From the NCBI GenBank assembly GCA_031264475.1, contig JAISEA010000078.1, forward strand, positions 1-47,591: a DNA stretch of 47,591 nt. The letters are read 5' to 3'. Positions 1-8,682 of this stretch are shown here, piece by piece. The notes beneath the pieces are model-generated. The model saw only the letters and a program-made list of their open reading frames with translations. It did not search any database and was not told the DNA's origin. This DNA comes from Treponema sp. GTDB lineage: Bacteria > Spirochaetota > Spirochaetia > Treponematales > Breznakiellaceae. The position numbers and the translations under genes were made by a program. Numbering within the stretch: position 1 is the stretch's first letter; each line of letters opens with the position of its first letter.

Positions 1-917
1 GGCATATTGTAATGAATCACAAACGACACGTTTGACTTATCGATTCCCATGCCAAAAGCGTTAGTCGCAACCATGACGGTCTTTCGGTCGTAGAGAAAAT
101 CATCTTGATTCTCCCGTCGTTCCGCGTCTTCAAGTCCCGCGTGGTATTTCGTAACCGCGAATCCTTTGTTTGCAAGCGTTTCCCATACCTTTTCGACGGT
201 TTTTCGCGTGTTACAGTACACGATACCGCTTTGGCTGTCGCGCGACTTCAGGTAGCTCAAGAGCGCCGTAGTCTTATTAGCGGGCTTTTGAACCGCGAAG
301 TAGAGGTTCAGCCTATCAAAGCCTGTGGTAATAGCAAATGGCTCGCGCAGTCCTAATAAGGAAAGGATGTCTTCCTTGACTTTAAGCGTGGCGGTCGCGG
401 TGAATGCGGCGATGATAGGTCTTTGTGGTAATCCGTTGATGAATTCGGCGATACGCAGGTAACCCGGTCTGAAGTCATGTCCCCATTGGGAGACGCAGTG
501 AGCCTCGTCAACGACTACCATCACCGCCGACTGTACGTCGGTAAGCGCTTGAAAGTTCTCTTTGAATAGGCGTTCTGGAGCGATATAGAGGATATTGCAT
601 TGTCCGCTATAGAGTCGTTGGATGGTTTCGCCGTATTCTTCGCCTGTCAAGGAACTGTTGAGGCAGAGGGCTTCAACGCCGACGTCTCTGAGCGCGCGCA
701 CCTGATCCTTCATCAGCGAGATAAGCGGAGAAATGACGATGGTAAGTCCCTTCATCAAAAGCGCGGGTATCTGGTAACAGAGCGATTTACCCGCACCGGT
801 CGGCATGACCGCAAGCGTGTCTCTGCCCGCGAGAATAGCGTCCATAACAGGCTCTTGCCCCGGACGAAAGGTGGTATACCCGAAATAATCTTTAAGTATG
901 GCGTGTTTGTTCTGCAA
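1..917 (-). CDS. recQ: ATP-dependent DNA helicase RecQ, N-terminal part (runs off the window)
   Basis: RecQ is a superfamily 2, 3'-5' DNA helicase of recombination and repair. Reading the minus strand, the frame gives YFGYTTFRPGQ (Q-motif region), VMPTGAGKSL (Walker A, about 790-815), VVVDEAHCVSQWGHDFR (DEAH box, about 475-510), AAFTATATLKV (motif III) and, near the window edge, VATNAFGMGIDKSNV (motif V region). All are in the RecQ order with no break. The frame is closed upstream by a TAA and contains no ATG before the first conserved residues, so TTG at 917 is the likely start (MQNKHAILKDYFGY); no strong ribosome site is visible there. The C-terminal RQC and HRDC parts, if present, lie outside the window. 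The gene is divergent from the one at 1027. Confidence 0.93.
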   Translation of the reverse strand, partial: MQNKHAILKDYFGYTTFRPGQEPVMDAILAGRDTLAVMPTGAGKSLCYQIPALLMKGLTIVISPLISLMKDQVRALRDVGVEALCLNSSLTGEEYGETIQRLYSGQCNILYIAPERLFKENFQALTDVQSAVMVVVDEAHCVSQWGHDFRPGYLRIAEFINGLPQRPIIAAFTATATLKVKEDILSLLGLREPFAITTGFDRLNLYFAVQKPANKTTALLSYLKSRDSQSGIVYCNTRKTVEKVWETLANKGFAVTKYHAGLEDAERRENQDDFLYDRKTVMVATNAFGMGIDKSNVSFVIHYNM

Positions 918-988
918 GATATAGACAGTTTACCCGAAAATCAGCGTCTTTACAATCATACGAAAAACCCCTCCCAAGCCTTGTTCTC

Positions 989-1017
989 TTGAAAAAAAGC
1001 TTAATTTGCGGTATAGT
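989..1017 (+). promoter_or_regulatory. Sigma-70-type promoter, almost no leader
   Basis: TTGAAA at 989-994, a 17-nt spacer and TATAGT at 1012-1017. The predicted transcription start is about 1023-1025, only 2-4 nt before the ATG at 1027, so the mRNA would be essentially leaderless. This also argues against the in-frame TTG at 1006, which lies inside the promoter. Confidence 0.7.
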
Positions 1018-1026
1018 ACAAATACC

Positions 1027-2841
1027 ATGATAAAGAAATTAATATTACCGCGTATATGCGGGCTGTTTGTGCTATATTCGACAGTGTTCGTTCTTTTAGT
1101 GATGATGCAATTCACCAAATACGGTGAGTTCAACAGGCGTATCGGAGACCTTGAAATAAACGGTCAATACCGAAGGGATTCCGATAACGGGAATGACGCG
1201 CTTGGATCCGAGTGGGCGCTTACGGGTAGACTGACTGTTGTGTTTAATGGTATGGAATTCGATCTGAAAAAAGGTATGATTTCTTCAAATGGCGAAAAGA
1301 CAAGTATCCAGACGATGCTCATGACCGTTTCAGATAATTCGGTATCGTTCCGTTTGCCGGGGGGAGTCATTACTTTCTCTGTCAACGACGATCAAGCTCT
1401 GAATATAAAGGCAGACCTTGGTAGCAACTCTGAATTGGAGATTCCCTATAAGCCGCTAAGAACGGCGCATATTCAGAATAACAACGGGCAATTTATCGTT
1501 ATTTCAGATAAAGGGAGTTACACCTTCAACAACGCGCGGGTATCTACGGAACGGCAGACTCTCATCCTGACTGGCGATAGTCCATCCGTGTCCTATGCAA
1601 GACTTCCTACCGTTGAACCTGTCGTCGCCTTTTCAGGATTACCAGAGATGCCTACCTTTGATCCCAATGATTTCGTCATCGAGAACGGTCGCGACGAAAG
1701 TAACTTTAATAAAGCGGTCGATCAATGGCGGGACAGGGTGTTTTCCCTGTGGGACGGAACAATAGCTACGGCAAACGATGAAAGGCTGGTAGCGGCTTAT
1801 GAAAGCGAGGCGATCTCCCGTGGAACATACGGGCGCGCCACCACCGCTCCAACGACTTTCCTTAACGGTAATGCGCGAACCTTTGTTACTTCCGTGTTTT
1901 TCGGAAGAACTGACACGGCGCTCCGCTCAATGACGGCTGATCAAAGGGACACGGTCAATCGGTTGAGTCAGCAAATAAGGGACAAATCTTTTGATTTCTT
2001 CAAAGAGCCGCACCCGATAGAATGGCTTGCTGTGCGCGGCTATGCCACTAACGTTGACAGCGCGGGCGAATGGATTCTGTCCATTGACCCGTCCGCCGTG
2101 ATTCCAGACAACATACCGGGTATTCTCGAAGGATACGCCGATTGGAATATGTTCCACCCTGAGCGGGATAACCCGTTCTTGAAATTCCGCGCCCGCGTCC
2201 TATCGCTTATATCCGCGGGCATACGGAAAAGCGCTAATGGTCAGCAGGTTTTCGTGTTCAACGCCGGAGTCGCGGACATGGAATTCAACATCCGTTTAGG
2301 AAAAGCCCTCGCCGTTTTTGCGGGAATCATCGGCGAAGCAGATTGGGCTAACGCGGGACGCTCTATGGTACTCTCTGTTCTCTCCCTTACAGACGAAAGA
2401 ACAGGAACGATCCCGAAAGAACTACTCGTTTCCGACATTTCTACCGATGCGCCGCCGACTTCCACCGCGTCCAGCAGAGTCGCCGCGGCGGTCGTCTATG
2501 ACATACTGAGACCGAGTGGAAATTACCCGCACGCCGCCCAAATCGCGTCTGGCTCTCAACCTGTATGGGCATGGACAGCCGCGTCTATAATAACCGCTAC
2601 TTCAACCGGCGCTTCATTGGACATCTTCGTCTCTTTTCCCCAAGACGAGTCTCATTTCATGCTCATTCGGGGTATAAGACCCGGATTCAGGCGCCTGCAA
2701 CTTTACAATATGGATTATCGTACAGCCAGCGATTTTGAACGCTGGGATTCTTCTGGATGGTCGTATTCCACGTCGGAGCAAACGCTCTTGGTAAAAATGA
2801 AACACCGCTCGACCGCGGAACACATCCGAATATTTTGGTAA
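1027..2841 (+). CDS. Membrane-anchored protein of unknown function (604 aa)
   Basis: I do not recognise a named family. The N-terminus (MIKKLILPRICGLFVLYS... VFVLLVMMQF) is a signal anchor or uncleaved signal peptide, so most of the protein is probably periplasmic. Residues about 40-200 look beta-rich, with short alternating strands (TGRLTVVFNGMEFDL, SVSFRLPGGVITFSV). The rest is mixed, with Trp-rich stretches, and ends in a beta-like segment (EQTLLVKMKHRSTAEHIRIFW). ATG 1027 is chosen over TTG 1006 because the promoter covers 989-1017. It is transcribed alone and converges on xylA across a hairpin. Composition matches its neighbours. A spirochaete envelope protein is a reasonable guess, no more. 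Confidence 0.75.
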   Translation: MIKKLILPRICGLFVLYSTVFVLLVMMQFTKYGEFNRRIGDLEINGQYRRDSDNGNDALGSEWALTGRLTVVFNGMEFDLKKGMISSNGEKTSIQTMLMTVSDNSVSFRLPGGVITFSVNDDQALNIKADLGSNSELEIPYKPLRTAHIQNNNGQFIVISDKGSYTFNNARVSTERQTLILTGDSPSVSYARLPTVEPVVAFSGLPEMPTFDPNDFVIENGRDESNFNKAVDQWRDRVFSLWDGTIATANDERLVAAYESEAISRGTYGRATTAPTTFLNGNARTFVTSVFFGRTDTALRSMTADQRDTVNRLSQQIRDKSFDFFKEPHPIEWLAVRGYATNVDSAGEWILSIDPSAVIPDNIPGILEGYADWNMFHPERDNPFLKFRARVLSLISAGIRKSANGQQVFVFNAGVADMEFNIRLGKALAVFAGIIGEADWANAGRSMVLSVLSLTDERTGTIPKELLVSDISTDAPPTSTASSRVAAAVVYDILRPSGNYPHAAQIASGSQPVWAWTAASIITATSTGASLDIFVSFPQDESHFMLIRGIRPGFRRLQLYNMDYRTASDFERWDSSGWSYSTSEQTLLVKMKHRSTAEHIRIFW

Positions 2842-2861
2842 GTTAAATAACCGCAGATCAG

Positions 2862-2894
2862 AGAGACGAATACGTGATCCGCGTATTCGTCTCT
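2862..2894. terminator. Convergent hairpin terminator between the 1027 gene and xylA
   Basis: Perfect 13-bp inverted repeat (AGAGACGAATACG at 2862-2874 and its complement at 2882-2894) around a 7-nt loop. It sits in the 60-bp gap between two convergent genes. There is no clear T-run on either strand, so it may work through the stem alone or with Rho. Confidence 0.6.
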
Positions 2895-2901
2895 ACACTT
2901 A

Positions 2902-4245
2902 TTACAAGTCGAGTAGATACTGGTTCAAGACATTTTCAAGATACTCTTGTTTGCCGCTGGTGAAGCCGAAGGAGCCGTAGTCAGAACCGAGCTTGGCAAG
3001 AGCTTCGAGGGAGAGTTCGCCTTTGGCGAATTGAGCGCCGTCGCCCGAATCGAATGAAGCGTAGCGATCATTGATGAACTTCTGAATCTTACCGTCTTGG
3101 ATTATGCGCTGGGCGACGGTCAGTCCAACCGCGAATGTATCCATACCGCCGATGTGCGCCTCGAAGAGGTCTGACGGATCAATGGAATTCCTGCGGATTT
3201 TCGCGTCAAAGTTAAGCCCGCCGGTCGTGAAACCGCCCGCTTTGTGTACCGCGAGCATGGCGAGAGCGGCTTCGTAGTAGCTGGAAGGGAATTGGTCAGT
3301 GTCCCAACCGTTGATATAATCCCCACGATTAGCGTCTACAGAACCGAAGAATCCAGCCGCGACCGCGGTTTCAAGCTCATGGGCAAAATCGTGTCCGGCA
3401 AGTTCCGCGTGATTGGCTTCGATGTTGAGACGGAAATCTTTTTCAAGCCCATAGTTGCGGAGGAACCCGATGACGGTTTCCGAGTCGTAGTCGTACTGGT
3501 GCTTAGTCGGCTCGCAGGGTTTCGGCTCAATGTAAAACACGCCCTTAAAGCCCTGTTTGCGCGCGTAATCCCGCGCAAGGGTGAGGAATTGAGCCAAGTG
3601 GTCTTTTTCCTTCTTCAAGTCCGTGTTGAGCAGGCTCATGTAACCTTCGCGTCCGCCCCAGAATGTATAGCCCTGACCTCCGAGTTCGATAGTAGCGTCG
3701 ATGGCGGCTTTTACCTGCGCCGCGGCGAGAGCTACGATGCCGAATTCAGGGTTGGTCGCACCCCCGTTCATGAAACGCGGGTGCGTAAAGAGATTGGCGG
3801 TGCCCCAGAGGAGCTTCACACCGGTCGCCTGTTGGCGTTCTTTGGCTCTTGCGGTCCACGCCTGTAGGTTTTTTTCGCTCTCCGCGGGGTTTGCGCCCTC
3901 TGGCGCGACGTCTCGGTCGTGGAAACAGTAGAATTCCGCGCCTAACTTGGTGATAAACTCAAAAGCCGCGTCCAATTTGTGTTCTGAAGCCTCTATTGGA
4001 TTCTTCGCGTCTGCAATCCAAGGGTGCGGATGAGTAGCGGCTCCGAAAGGATCGGCTCCGTCCGCGCAGAAGCTGTGCCAATAGGCGATAGCGAAGCGGA
4101 GATGATCCTTCATCTTCTTGCCGCCTACTATCTTTTCCGCGTCATAATACTTGTAAGCCAAAGGGTTGTCGCTCTTCGGCCCTTCGTACTTGATTTTTCC
4201 AATGCCTGGGAAGTATTCTTTGCTTCCCACAAAATAATCGGCCAT
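2902..4245 (-). CDS. xylA: Xylose isomerase
   Basis: Converts D-xylose to D-xylulose (and glucose to fructose) in the cytoplasm, using two divalent metals. At 447 aa it has the normal length of class II enzymes. Visible motifs: [13 protein letters not shown] near residue 60; [13 protein letters not shown] with the catalytic His109 and Asp112; [29 protein letters not shown] with metal ligand Glu240; and the metal-binding Asp-rich segment [19 protein letters not shown]. The start is supported by GGAGG 4 nt upstream (4250-4254). A TATACT -10-like box lies at 4273-4278, giving a short normal leader. No xylB kinase, xylose transporter or XylR lies beside it, so the pathway partners are elsewhere. 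Confidence 0.97.
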   Translation of the reverse strand: MADYFVGSKEYFPGIGKIKYEGPKSDNPLAYKYYDAEKIVGGKKMKDHLRFAIAYWHSFCADGADPFGAATHPHPWIADAKNPIEASEHKLDAAFEFITKLGAEFYCFHDRDVAPEGANPAESEKNLQAWTARAKERQQATGVKLLWGTANLFTHPRFMNGGATNPEFGIVALAAAQVKAAIDATIELGGQGYTFWGGREGYMSLLNTDLKKEKDHLAQFLTLARDYARKQGFKGVFYIEPKPCEPTKHQYDYDSETVIGFLRNYGLEKDFRLNIEANHAELAGHDFAHELETAVAAGFFGSVDANRGDYINGWDTDQFPSSYYEAALAMLAVHKAGGFTTGGLNFDAKIRRNSIDPSDLFEAHIGGMDTFAVGLTVAQRIIQDGKIQKFINDRYASFDSGDGAQFAKGELSLEALAKLGSDYGSFGFTSGKQEYLENVLNQYLLDL

Positions 4246-4375
4246 AATGCCTCCAATTAAAAGATTTTATTTAGTATACAATGAAATGAATAGAAAAGAA
4301 TAGGGGATTTTTCTTTGTTGAAAAACATTGTAAAAATAAAAAGAATGAATTATTATAATCATACAGGAGGAAAAT

Positions 4376-4870
4376 ATGGGAAATAACATCTTTTTGAAAT
4401 CATTGAGGATTCATTTTTTTACATCTTTTTCAATGCTGGAAAAAATTATAGAACTATGTCCCGATGATTTATGGAATTGTAAAAAATCAGGTTTTGTGTT
4501 TTGGAATCAATTGATACATACTTTCGCTGGAATGTACGTCTGGTTGAGGGAAGAAGAAATGACTTCCATTCCATTTTCACAAGTCAATGGGAAAAATGTT
4601 CCCGTCGAATTTGAAAAAGACCCTGACATACTATTAACAAAAGAAGAAATTATACAATGTTGTAAAGAAACGAAAGAAATTGTGGAGAAATGGTTTGATG
4701 AAAAAGATGATGATTGGTTGAAACTGCCGTATAAACCATACAATAAGATAACAAATTTTGACATAACGGCAGGTCAAATAAGGCATTTGATGTATCATAT
4801 AGGGCATTGTGAGGCAATATTCAGGGAAAATGGAATAGACACAGGGGAATATTTAGATTATTACGGCTAG
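4376..4870 (+). CDS. DinB-like four-helix-bundle protein
   Basis: The 164-aa protein fits the DinB/YfiT superfamily of small four-helix metal-binding proteins, whose members are thiol transferases, hydrolases or of unknown role. Support: three spaced histidines typical of the metal site, His48 (NQLIHTFAGMYVWL) and His137/His141 (QIRHLMYHIGHCEAIF), plus the closing HCEAIFRENG helix. AGGAGG lies 6 nt before the ATG, and a TATAAT-like -10 is at 4354-4359. The gene is clearly more AT-rich than its neighbours and stands alone between xylA and a repeat array, which suggests recent transfer. The substrate is unknown. Confidence 0.75.
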   Translation: MGNNIFLKSLRIHFFTSFSMLEKIIELCPDDLWNCKKSGFVFWNQLIHTFAGMYVWLREEEMTSIPFSQVNGKNVPVEFEKDPDILLTKEEIIQCCKETKEIVEKWFDEKDDDWLKLPYKPYNKITNFDITAGQIRHLMYHIGHCEAIFRENGIDTGEYLDYYG

Positions 4871-5014
4871 AAAAATATAATGCAGGATAAAAAATAGAAA
4901 AACCCAGCCTAAACTGTACATAACAGGTCTATATATGCAGAAGCCGCCTTACGGTGGCTCGGTCTACGGTTTGCCTAGCTCATTCCGCTACGCTCCATTC
5001 CCACGCTTCCCTCA

Positions 5015-5391
5015 CTAAATCCACTTCCGCACTAGATAAATCTAGTTCTGAACTACTTAAATCTGGTTCCGCACTACTTAAATCTGGTTCTGAACTACTT
5101 AATCGGAGTTCCGAGCTAGATAAATCTGGTTCCGAGCTAGATAAATCTGGTTCCGAGCTAGATAAATCTGGTTCCGAGCTAGATAAATCTGGTTCCGAGC
5201 TAGATAATCGGAGTTCCGAGCTAGATAATCGGAGTTCTGAGCTAGATAAATCTGGTTCCACACTAGATAAATCTGGTTCCGAGCTAGTTAAATCTAGTTC
5301 TGGATTAGTTAAATCTAGTTCCGAGCTAGTTAAATCTAGCTCTGGGTTAGTTAAATCTAGCTCTGGACTACTTAAATCTAGCTCTGGATAG
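5015..5391. repeat. Tandem array 1a, 21-bp unit, about 18 copies
   Basis: Head-to-tail units of 21 bp; the commonest reads GATAAATCTGG followed by TTCCGAGCTA. Variants include a GATAATCGGAG version that is a hybrid with the next sub-array, so the two share an origin. Because 21 is a multiple of 3 and the unit has no stop, both strands stay open (Ser-Glu-Leu-Asp-Lys-Ser-Gly on plus; SSEPDLS on minus). I do not treat it as a gene: several frames are open at once and no start has a ribosome site. Confidence 0.95.
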
Positions 5392-5943
5392 AACAGTCGG
5401 AGTTCCAAGCAGAACAGTCGGAGTTCCAAGCAGAGTTATCGGGGTTCAGAGCAGAACAGGCGGAGTTCCAGATAGAATAGTCGGAGTTCTGATATAGAAC
5501 AATCAGAGTTCCGAGCAGAACAAACAGAGTTCCAAGCAGAATAAACGGAGTTCCGAGTAGAACAAGCGGAGTTCCGAGTAGAACAATCAGAGTTCCAAAC
5601 AGAATAAACAGAGTTCTGAGCAGAACAGTCGGAGTTCCGAACAGAACAGTCGGAGTTCTGAACAGAACAATCAGAGTTCTGAGTAGAACAATCAGAGTTC
5701 TGAGTAGAATAAACGGAGTTCCAAACAGAACAAACAGAGTTCGGAGCAGAACAGTCGGAGTTTGGAACAGAACAAACAGAGTTCGGAGCAGAACAAACAG
5801 AGTTCTGAGCAGAACAGTCGGAGTTCGGAATAGAACAATCGGAGTTCTGAGCAGAACAATCAGAGTTCGGAACAGAACAATCGGAGTTCTGAGCAGAACA
5901 GTCGGAGTTCGGAACAGAACAATCAGAGTTCCGAGCAGAACAC
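5392..5943. repeat. Tandem array 1b, 21-bp unit, about 26 copies
   Basis: Continues array 1a without a gap. The commonest unit is GAACAGTCGGAG followed by TTCCAAGCA (21 bp), with variants at AGTCGG/AATCAG/AAACAG and at CCAAG/CCGAG/CTGAG/CGGAA. The copies are more diverged than those of 1a, and scattered stops close the frames. Its right end joins coding sequence of a methyltransferase remnant directly at about 5943. Confidence 0.95.
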
Positions 5944-6168
5944 GCCGCCCGTACTCAATACGCGGCAGACTTCGTTGATTTCATATTTGCCGTTGCGGTT
6001 GAGAACAATGTCGAAAGATGCGTCCGGGAAGGGGAGGAGACAGTCGCCGGTGGAGTATTTGACGCGGACGTGCGCGTCTTTGACGTTCCAGATTTGCTCA
6101 GGCGCATTGGACGGAAGTCTGTCCACAAACGCGATGCGTGGAAGAAGGCTGGAGAGGTAGTTGAGGAA
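5923..6168 (-). pseudogene. Truncated class I SAM-dependent methyltransferase
   Basis: The minus-strand frame gives LLPFPDASFDIVLNRNGKYE, then INEVCRVLSTGGVF: the post-II/III region of Rossmann-fold methyltransferases (LPFPDxSFD, then an xEVxRVLxxGGxF segment). Upstream the frame closes at a TAG (6169-6171), before any glycine-rich SAM motif. Downstream, right after GGVF, it enters the 21-bp array and stops at 5923 (CSEL). Only about 80 codons remain, with both ends missing, so I call it a gene remnant. A GTG at 6126 could start a 67-aa peptide, but it has no good ribosome site. Confidence 0.7.
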
Positions 6169-6250
6169 CTATTGCATCATAAACAGACAAAGCTTTAAGC
6201 AGTCCGTCATTTACAACGGCGGGAATGGATATTGAATAATTCTGTAAAAG

Positions 6251-6279
6251 AAAAAACCCGCGCCTTGGCTCGGGTTTTA
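6251..6279 (-). terminator. Rho-independent terminator for the minus-strand rplY transcript
   Basis: AAAACCCG (6253-6260) pairs with CGGGTTTT (6271-6278) across a 10-nt loop. On the minus strand the stem is followed by a T-run. It lies about 220 bp past the rplY stop, with no convincing gene between. Confidence 0.65.
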
Positions 6280-6496
6280 TAGCTACTATATGGGGGGAAA
6301 GGGGAATTTATAATTTCGTGAGAGACGGAATAATAAACGCCGTTTTATCAAATAGCGTCTGTGGAGACAAGCACCGTATTGAACGGGTTACAATATCCAC
6401 TTTCATTCTTTCACTCATAATTTACCACGCAGAAGAAATCGTCTTTAGAACGCCGATAATTGGCTCAAAAACGACGACTTCTGAATAGACGGAAGC
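6280..6496 (-). other. Intergenic region downstream of rplY, one tiny ORF
   Basis: 217 bp without a recognisable gene. The only candidate is a minus-strand ORF of 36 codons (6308-6418, MSERMKVDIVTRSIRCL...) with a poor ribosome site and no family resemblance I can name. The peptidyl-tRNA hydrolase gene that often follows rplY in bacteria is absent here. Confidence 0.4.
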
Positions 6497-7120
6497 CTAT
6501 TTTTTGTCGGATGCTTCCGCGTTTGCAGTTTCCACTGCCGCCGTTTCGTCAGACGCAGTCGAAGCGCCTCCCTTGGCGAATTTCACCAACGCCATGACTT
6601 GGTCACCCGAAGATACGAGCCGTACATTCTCTCCCAAAGGGACATCCCTGACGTGTATGGACTGATTAACTCGCAGATCGGAAATGTCAATCGTGATACG
6701 CTCTGGTAGGTCTTTAGGCAAACACTCAACTTCAATTTCGTGAAGGGGAAGTTCCAGAACGCCGCCGTCCCGCACTCCAGTCGGATTACCATGAGCGTGA
6801 ACATGCACCTTCGCCCTCAATAAAACGTCTTTCTCTACTTCGTAAAAGTCTACGTGTAGAATACAACCGTCTGTGATGGTACGCTGGGTATCTTTCACAA
6901 AAGCATCATATGATTTACCGTCAACTTCCACCTGAACTATGGAAGTTGCGGAGATATTCTTTGCTCCGGCAGAAAACTGTTGCGCATCAATATCTATGGA
7001 TAACGCCTTGCCGCTCCGTCCATAAATGACAGCGGGAATACGCCCCGCTCTCCTAATCCGTCGTGCATCAGCCGACCCTTTACCTACTCGTTTATTTGCC
7101 GTTAATACAACATTTGCCAT
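6497..7120 (-). CDS. rplY: Large-subunit ribosomal protein bL25 (Ctc family)
   Basis: bL25 binds 5S rRNA in the 50S subunit; long forms carry the extra C-terminal TL5/CTC domain. The 207-aa product has the N-terminal 5S-binding domain (ANKRVGKGSADARRIRRAG, then RIPAVIYGR), the inter-domain LHVDFYEV segment, and a CTC beta domain with FTKL-equivalent LPLHEIEVECLPKDLPERI and ISDLRVNQSIHVRDV. An acidic, Ala-rich tail follows. AGGAG lies 6 nt before the ATG. It is the last gene of the minus-strand group ispE, spoVG, tRNA-Gln, rplY and is followed by a terminator at 6251-6279. Confidence 0.95.
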   Translation of the reverse strand: MANVVLTANKRVGKGSADARRIRRAGRIPAVIYGRSGKALSIDIDAQQFSAGAKNISATSIVQVEVDGKSYDAFVKDTQRTITDGCILHVDFYEVEKDVLLRAKVHVHAHGNPTGVRDGGVLELPLHEIEVECLPKDLPERITIDISDLRVNQSIHVRDVPLGENVRLVSSGDQVMALVKFAKGGASTASDETAAVETANAEASDKK

Positions 7121-7261
7121 AAAAACTCCTAGTTTCTATTTTAAAAATAAAAAGAGGTTCAATAGAAGTATAGTAAAATAGTTATCATTACGAAGAAGCT
7201 TAACAAGCTTTCATCCTTCGCTCACTATTTCCTATTTGTTTCTATTTTACCTTTTGTTACA

Positions 7262-7333
7262 CTGGGACGACAGGATTCGAACCTATGCATGCCGGAGCCA
7301 AAACCCGGTGGCTTACCACTTGCCTACGTCCCA
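7262..7333 (-). tRNA. tRNA-Gln (anticodon TTG)
   Basis: The minus strand folds as a 72-nt cloverleaf: acceptor TGGGACG pairs with CGTCCCA; the D arm contains AAGTGGTAAG; anticodon stem CCGGG/TCCGG encloses loop TTTTGGC with anticodon TTG; the T loop is GGTTCGAATCC. The discriminator base is G and CCA is not encoded. It lies between spoVG and rplY on the same strand and may share their transcript. Confidence 0.95.
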
Positions 7334-7341
7334 TTATAGTC

Positions 7342-7367
7342 GGTATGCAGAGAAATTTCTGCATACC
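7342..7367 (-). terminator. Hairpin between spoVG and tRNA-Gln
   Basis: Perfect 10-bp inverted repeat (GGTATGCAGA at 7342-7351 and TCTGCATACC at 7358-7367, 6-nt loop) just after the spoVG stop. There is no good T-run on the minus strand, so it may be a processing or attenuation hairpin ahead of the tRNA rather than a full terminator. Confidence 0.5.
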
Positions 7368-7383
7368 TGTATATATTTAGTAA

Positions 7384-7662
7384 TTAAATTTCGACTGAGG
7401 TATCGTCCACATCGCCAGAGTCATATTTGTCCAATATCTCCTTTTGCAATTCAGCCCGGAATTCGGGATTTATAGGATGCGCTACATCCTTGTATTCCCC
7501 TGAACTGGTTTTCCGGCTAGGCATTGCAACAAATGCACCACTTTTGCCTTCGATGATTTTTACGTTGTGAACTACAAAACAATCATCAAACGTAACGGTA
7601 ACATAGGCTTTGAGTTTCCCCTCACCCGCTATTTTGCGGATTCTTATATCTGTCGTTTTCAT
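7384..7662 (-). CDS. spoVG: SpoVG-family regulator
   Basis: SpoVG proteins are small site-specific nucleic-acid-binding regulators, studied in Bacillus, Staphylococcus and Borrelia. The 92-aa sequence shows the family blocks in order: TDIRIRKI, KLKAYVTVTFDDCFVVHNVKII, GAFVAMPSRK, EYKDVAHPINPEFR and an acidic tail. Length is normal. GGAG lies 6 nt before the ATG. It follows ispE by 48 bp on the same strand, an arrangement also seen in Firmicutes (ispE near spoVG). Confidence 0.95.
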   Translation of the reverse strand: MKTTDIRIRKIAGEGKLKAYVTVTFDDCFVVHNVKIIEGKSGAFVAMPSRKTSSGEYKDVAHPINPEFRAELQKEILDKYDSGDVDDTSVEI

Positions 7663-7710
7663 GACGCTCTCCTCTATACTAAAGCTGTTTTTACTATATC
7701 ACAACTATTT

Positions 7711-8613
7711 TTAAATTGCAAGGGGTAAAATGTGCGTGCTGACGATTTTTGCACTTTTTTCTAAATTCTTGAGAGCCTTTTTCACGCTCTCTTGCTCCGC
7801 AAAATCTTCCATATCCGACCGTCTCTGCCATATTCCAAAACAGCATGACCCGGATCCGGACAACCCGCAAAAGTCAGCGGCTTCCAAAGCCGTCAACATA
7901 ACCCGATACGCATCTGCATGCTCCCCTTCTAATAGAATTGGCAAAAAATCATTGACAAATCGCCATTCTGAAAGCGATTTATCAAGCATCTCGACAATTT
8001 CCTTCTCTCCATCAGGTACGGACAGTCCTTCGATTCCTATAGTTTGCCTTTTCTCGTCAAGGCAGTGGAACGCCTTTTCAGTCCTGCTCTCAAAACCCGG
8101 GTAAATGATGGACGCAAATAGTTCCTGCCGTAGGCAGATAGGGCTGACCCGTTCGCCTCTTCCTGTAATAAACGCAGGCGTTTCGTACAGGAAGAAAGGC
8201 ACGTCACTTCCCAACTCGGCGGCAAGATCGGTCAGCGCCGTTAATGGCAATTCCGTATGGGTCATGGCGTTCAGTGTCCGTAATACAGCCGCCGCATTTG
8301 ATGATCCACCACCCAATCCCGCACCCACCGGAATCCGTTTCTCCACGAGAATATGGATACCCCCGTCCCAGCCGGTCCTCTTGCGGAAAAGTTCCGTAGC
8401 TCTGAAAACCAGATTTTCCTTTACCGGAATCGGCTTATGAGAAACTTTCCAGTCTATCGTTACGTTGACTCCGCGGCTGTTAAGCTCGAAAGTCAGCTCA
8501 TCTCCAAAGGCAAGTGGAAGAAACACGCTCTCTATATTGTGAAAGCCGTCCGGTCTTTTGCCTTTCACGCGGAGATGCAGGTTAAGCTTGCAATATGCCG
8601 TTATCTTTACCAT
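7711..8613 (-). CDS. ispE: 4-diphosphocytidyl-2-C-methyl-D-erythritol kinase
   Basis: GHMP kinase that phosphorylates CDP-methylerythritol in the MEP pathway for isoprenoid precursors. The 300-aa product has the N-terminal KITAYCKLNLHLRVKGKRPDG, the substrate region LPLAFGDEL, the ATP-binding PVGAGLGGGSSNAAAVL and the C-terminal GLSGSGSCCFG. The frame is open further upstream, but ATG 8613 (MVKITAYCKLN) is where homology would begin, and the extra 27 residues (Phe/Tyr-rich) fall on the promoter. A GGAG sits only 2 nt before the ATG and would probably not be transcribed if the promoter at 8622-8651 is used. First gene of the minus-strand group. Confidence 0.94.
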   Translation of the reverse strand: MVKITAYCKLNLHLRVKGKRPDGFHNIESVFLPLAFGDELTFELNSRGVNVTIDWKVSHKPIPVKENLVFRATELFRKRTGWDGGIHILVEKRIPVGAGLGGGSSNAAAVLRTLNAMTHTELPLTALTDLAAELGSDVPFFLYETPAFITGRGERVSPICLRQELFASIIYPGFESRTEKAFHCLDEKRQTIGIEGLSVPDGEKEIVEMLDKSLSEWRFVNDFLPILLEGEHADAYRVMLTALEAADFCGLSGSGSCCFGIWQRRSDMEDFAEQESVKKALKNLEKSAKIVSTHILPLAI

Positions 8614-8621
8614 AGCTCCAG

Positions 8622-8651
8622 AATATATATAATAAAAGTAAAAAAAGTCAA
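8622..8651 (-). promoter_or_regulatory. Promoter of ispE, near-leaderless
   Basis: On the minus strand: TTGACT (8646-8651), an 18-nt spacer and TATATT (8622-8627). The ATG follows after 8 nt, so the transcript would start within about 3 nt of the start codon. Confidence 0.55.
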
Positions 8652-8682
8652 GTTGCTTAAAAGAATAAGCGTCAGTGTTTAT

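Noticed and set aside
3244..3867. A 207-aa plus-strand ORF opposite xylA
   Set aside because: Shadow of the xylA coding frame; no independent support.
4954..5429. Long overlapping ORFs on both strands of array 1 (Ser/Glu/Leu/Asp heptads)
   Set aside because: A 21-bp stop-free unit opens several frames at once; there is no ribosome site and no unique sequence at either end that looks like a domain.
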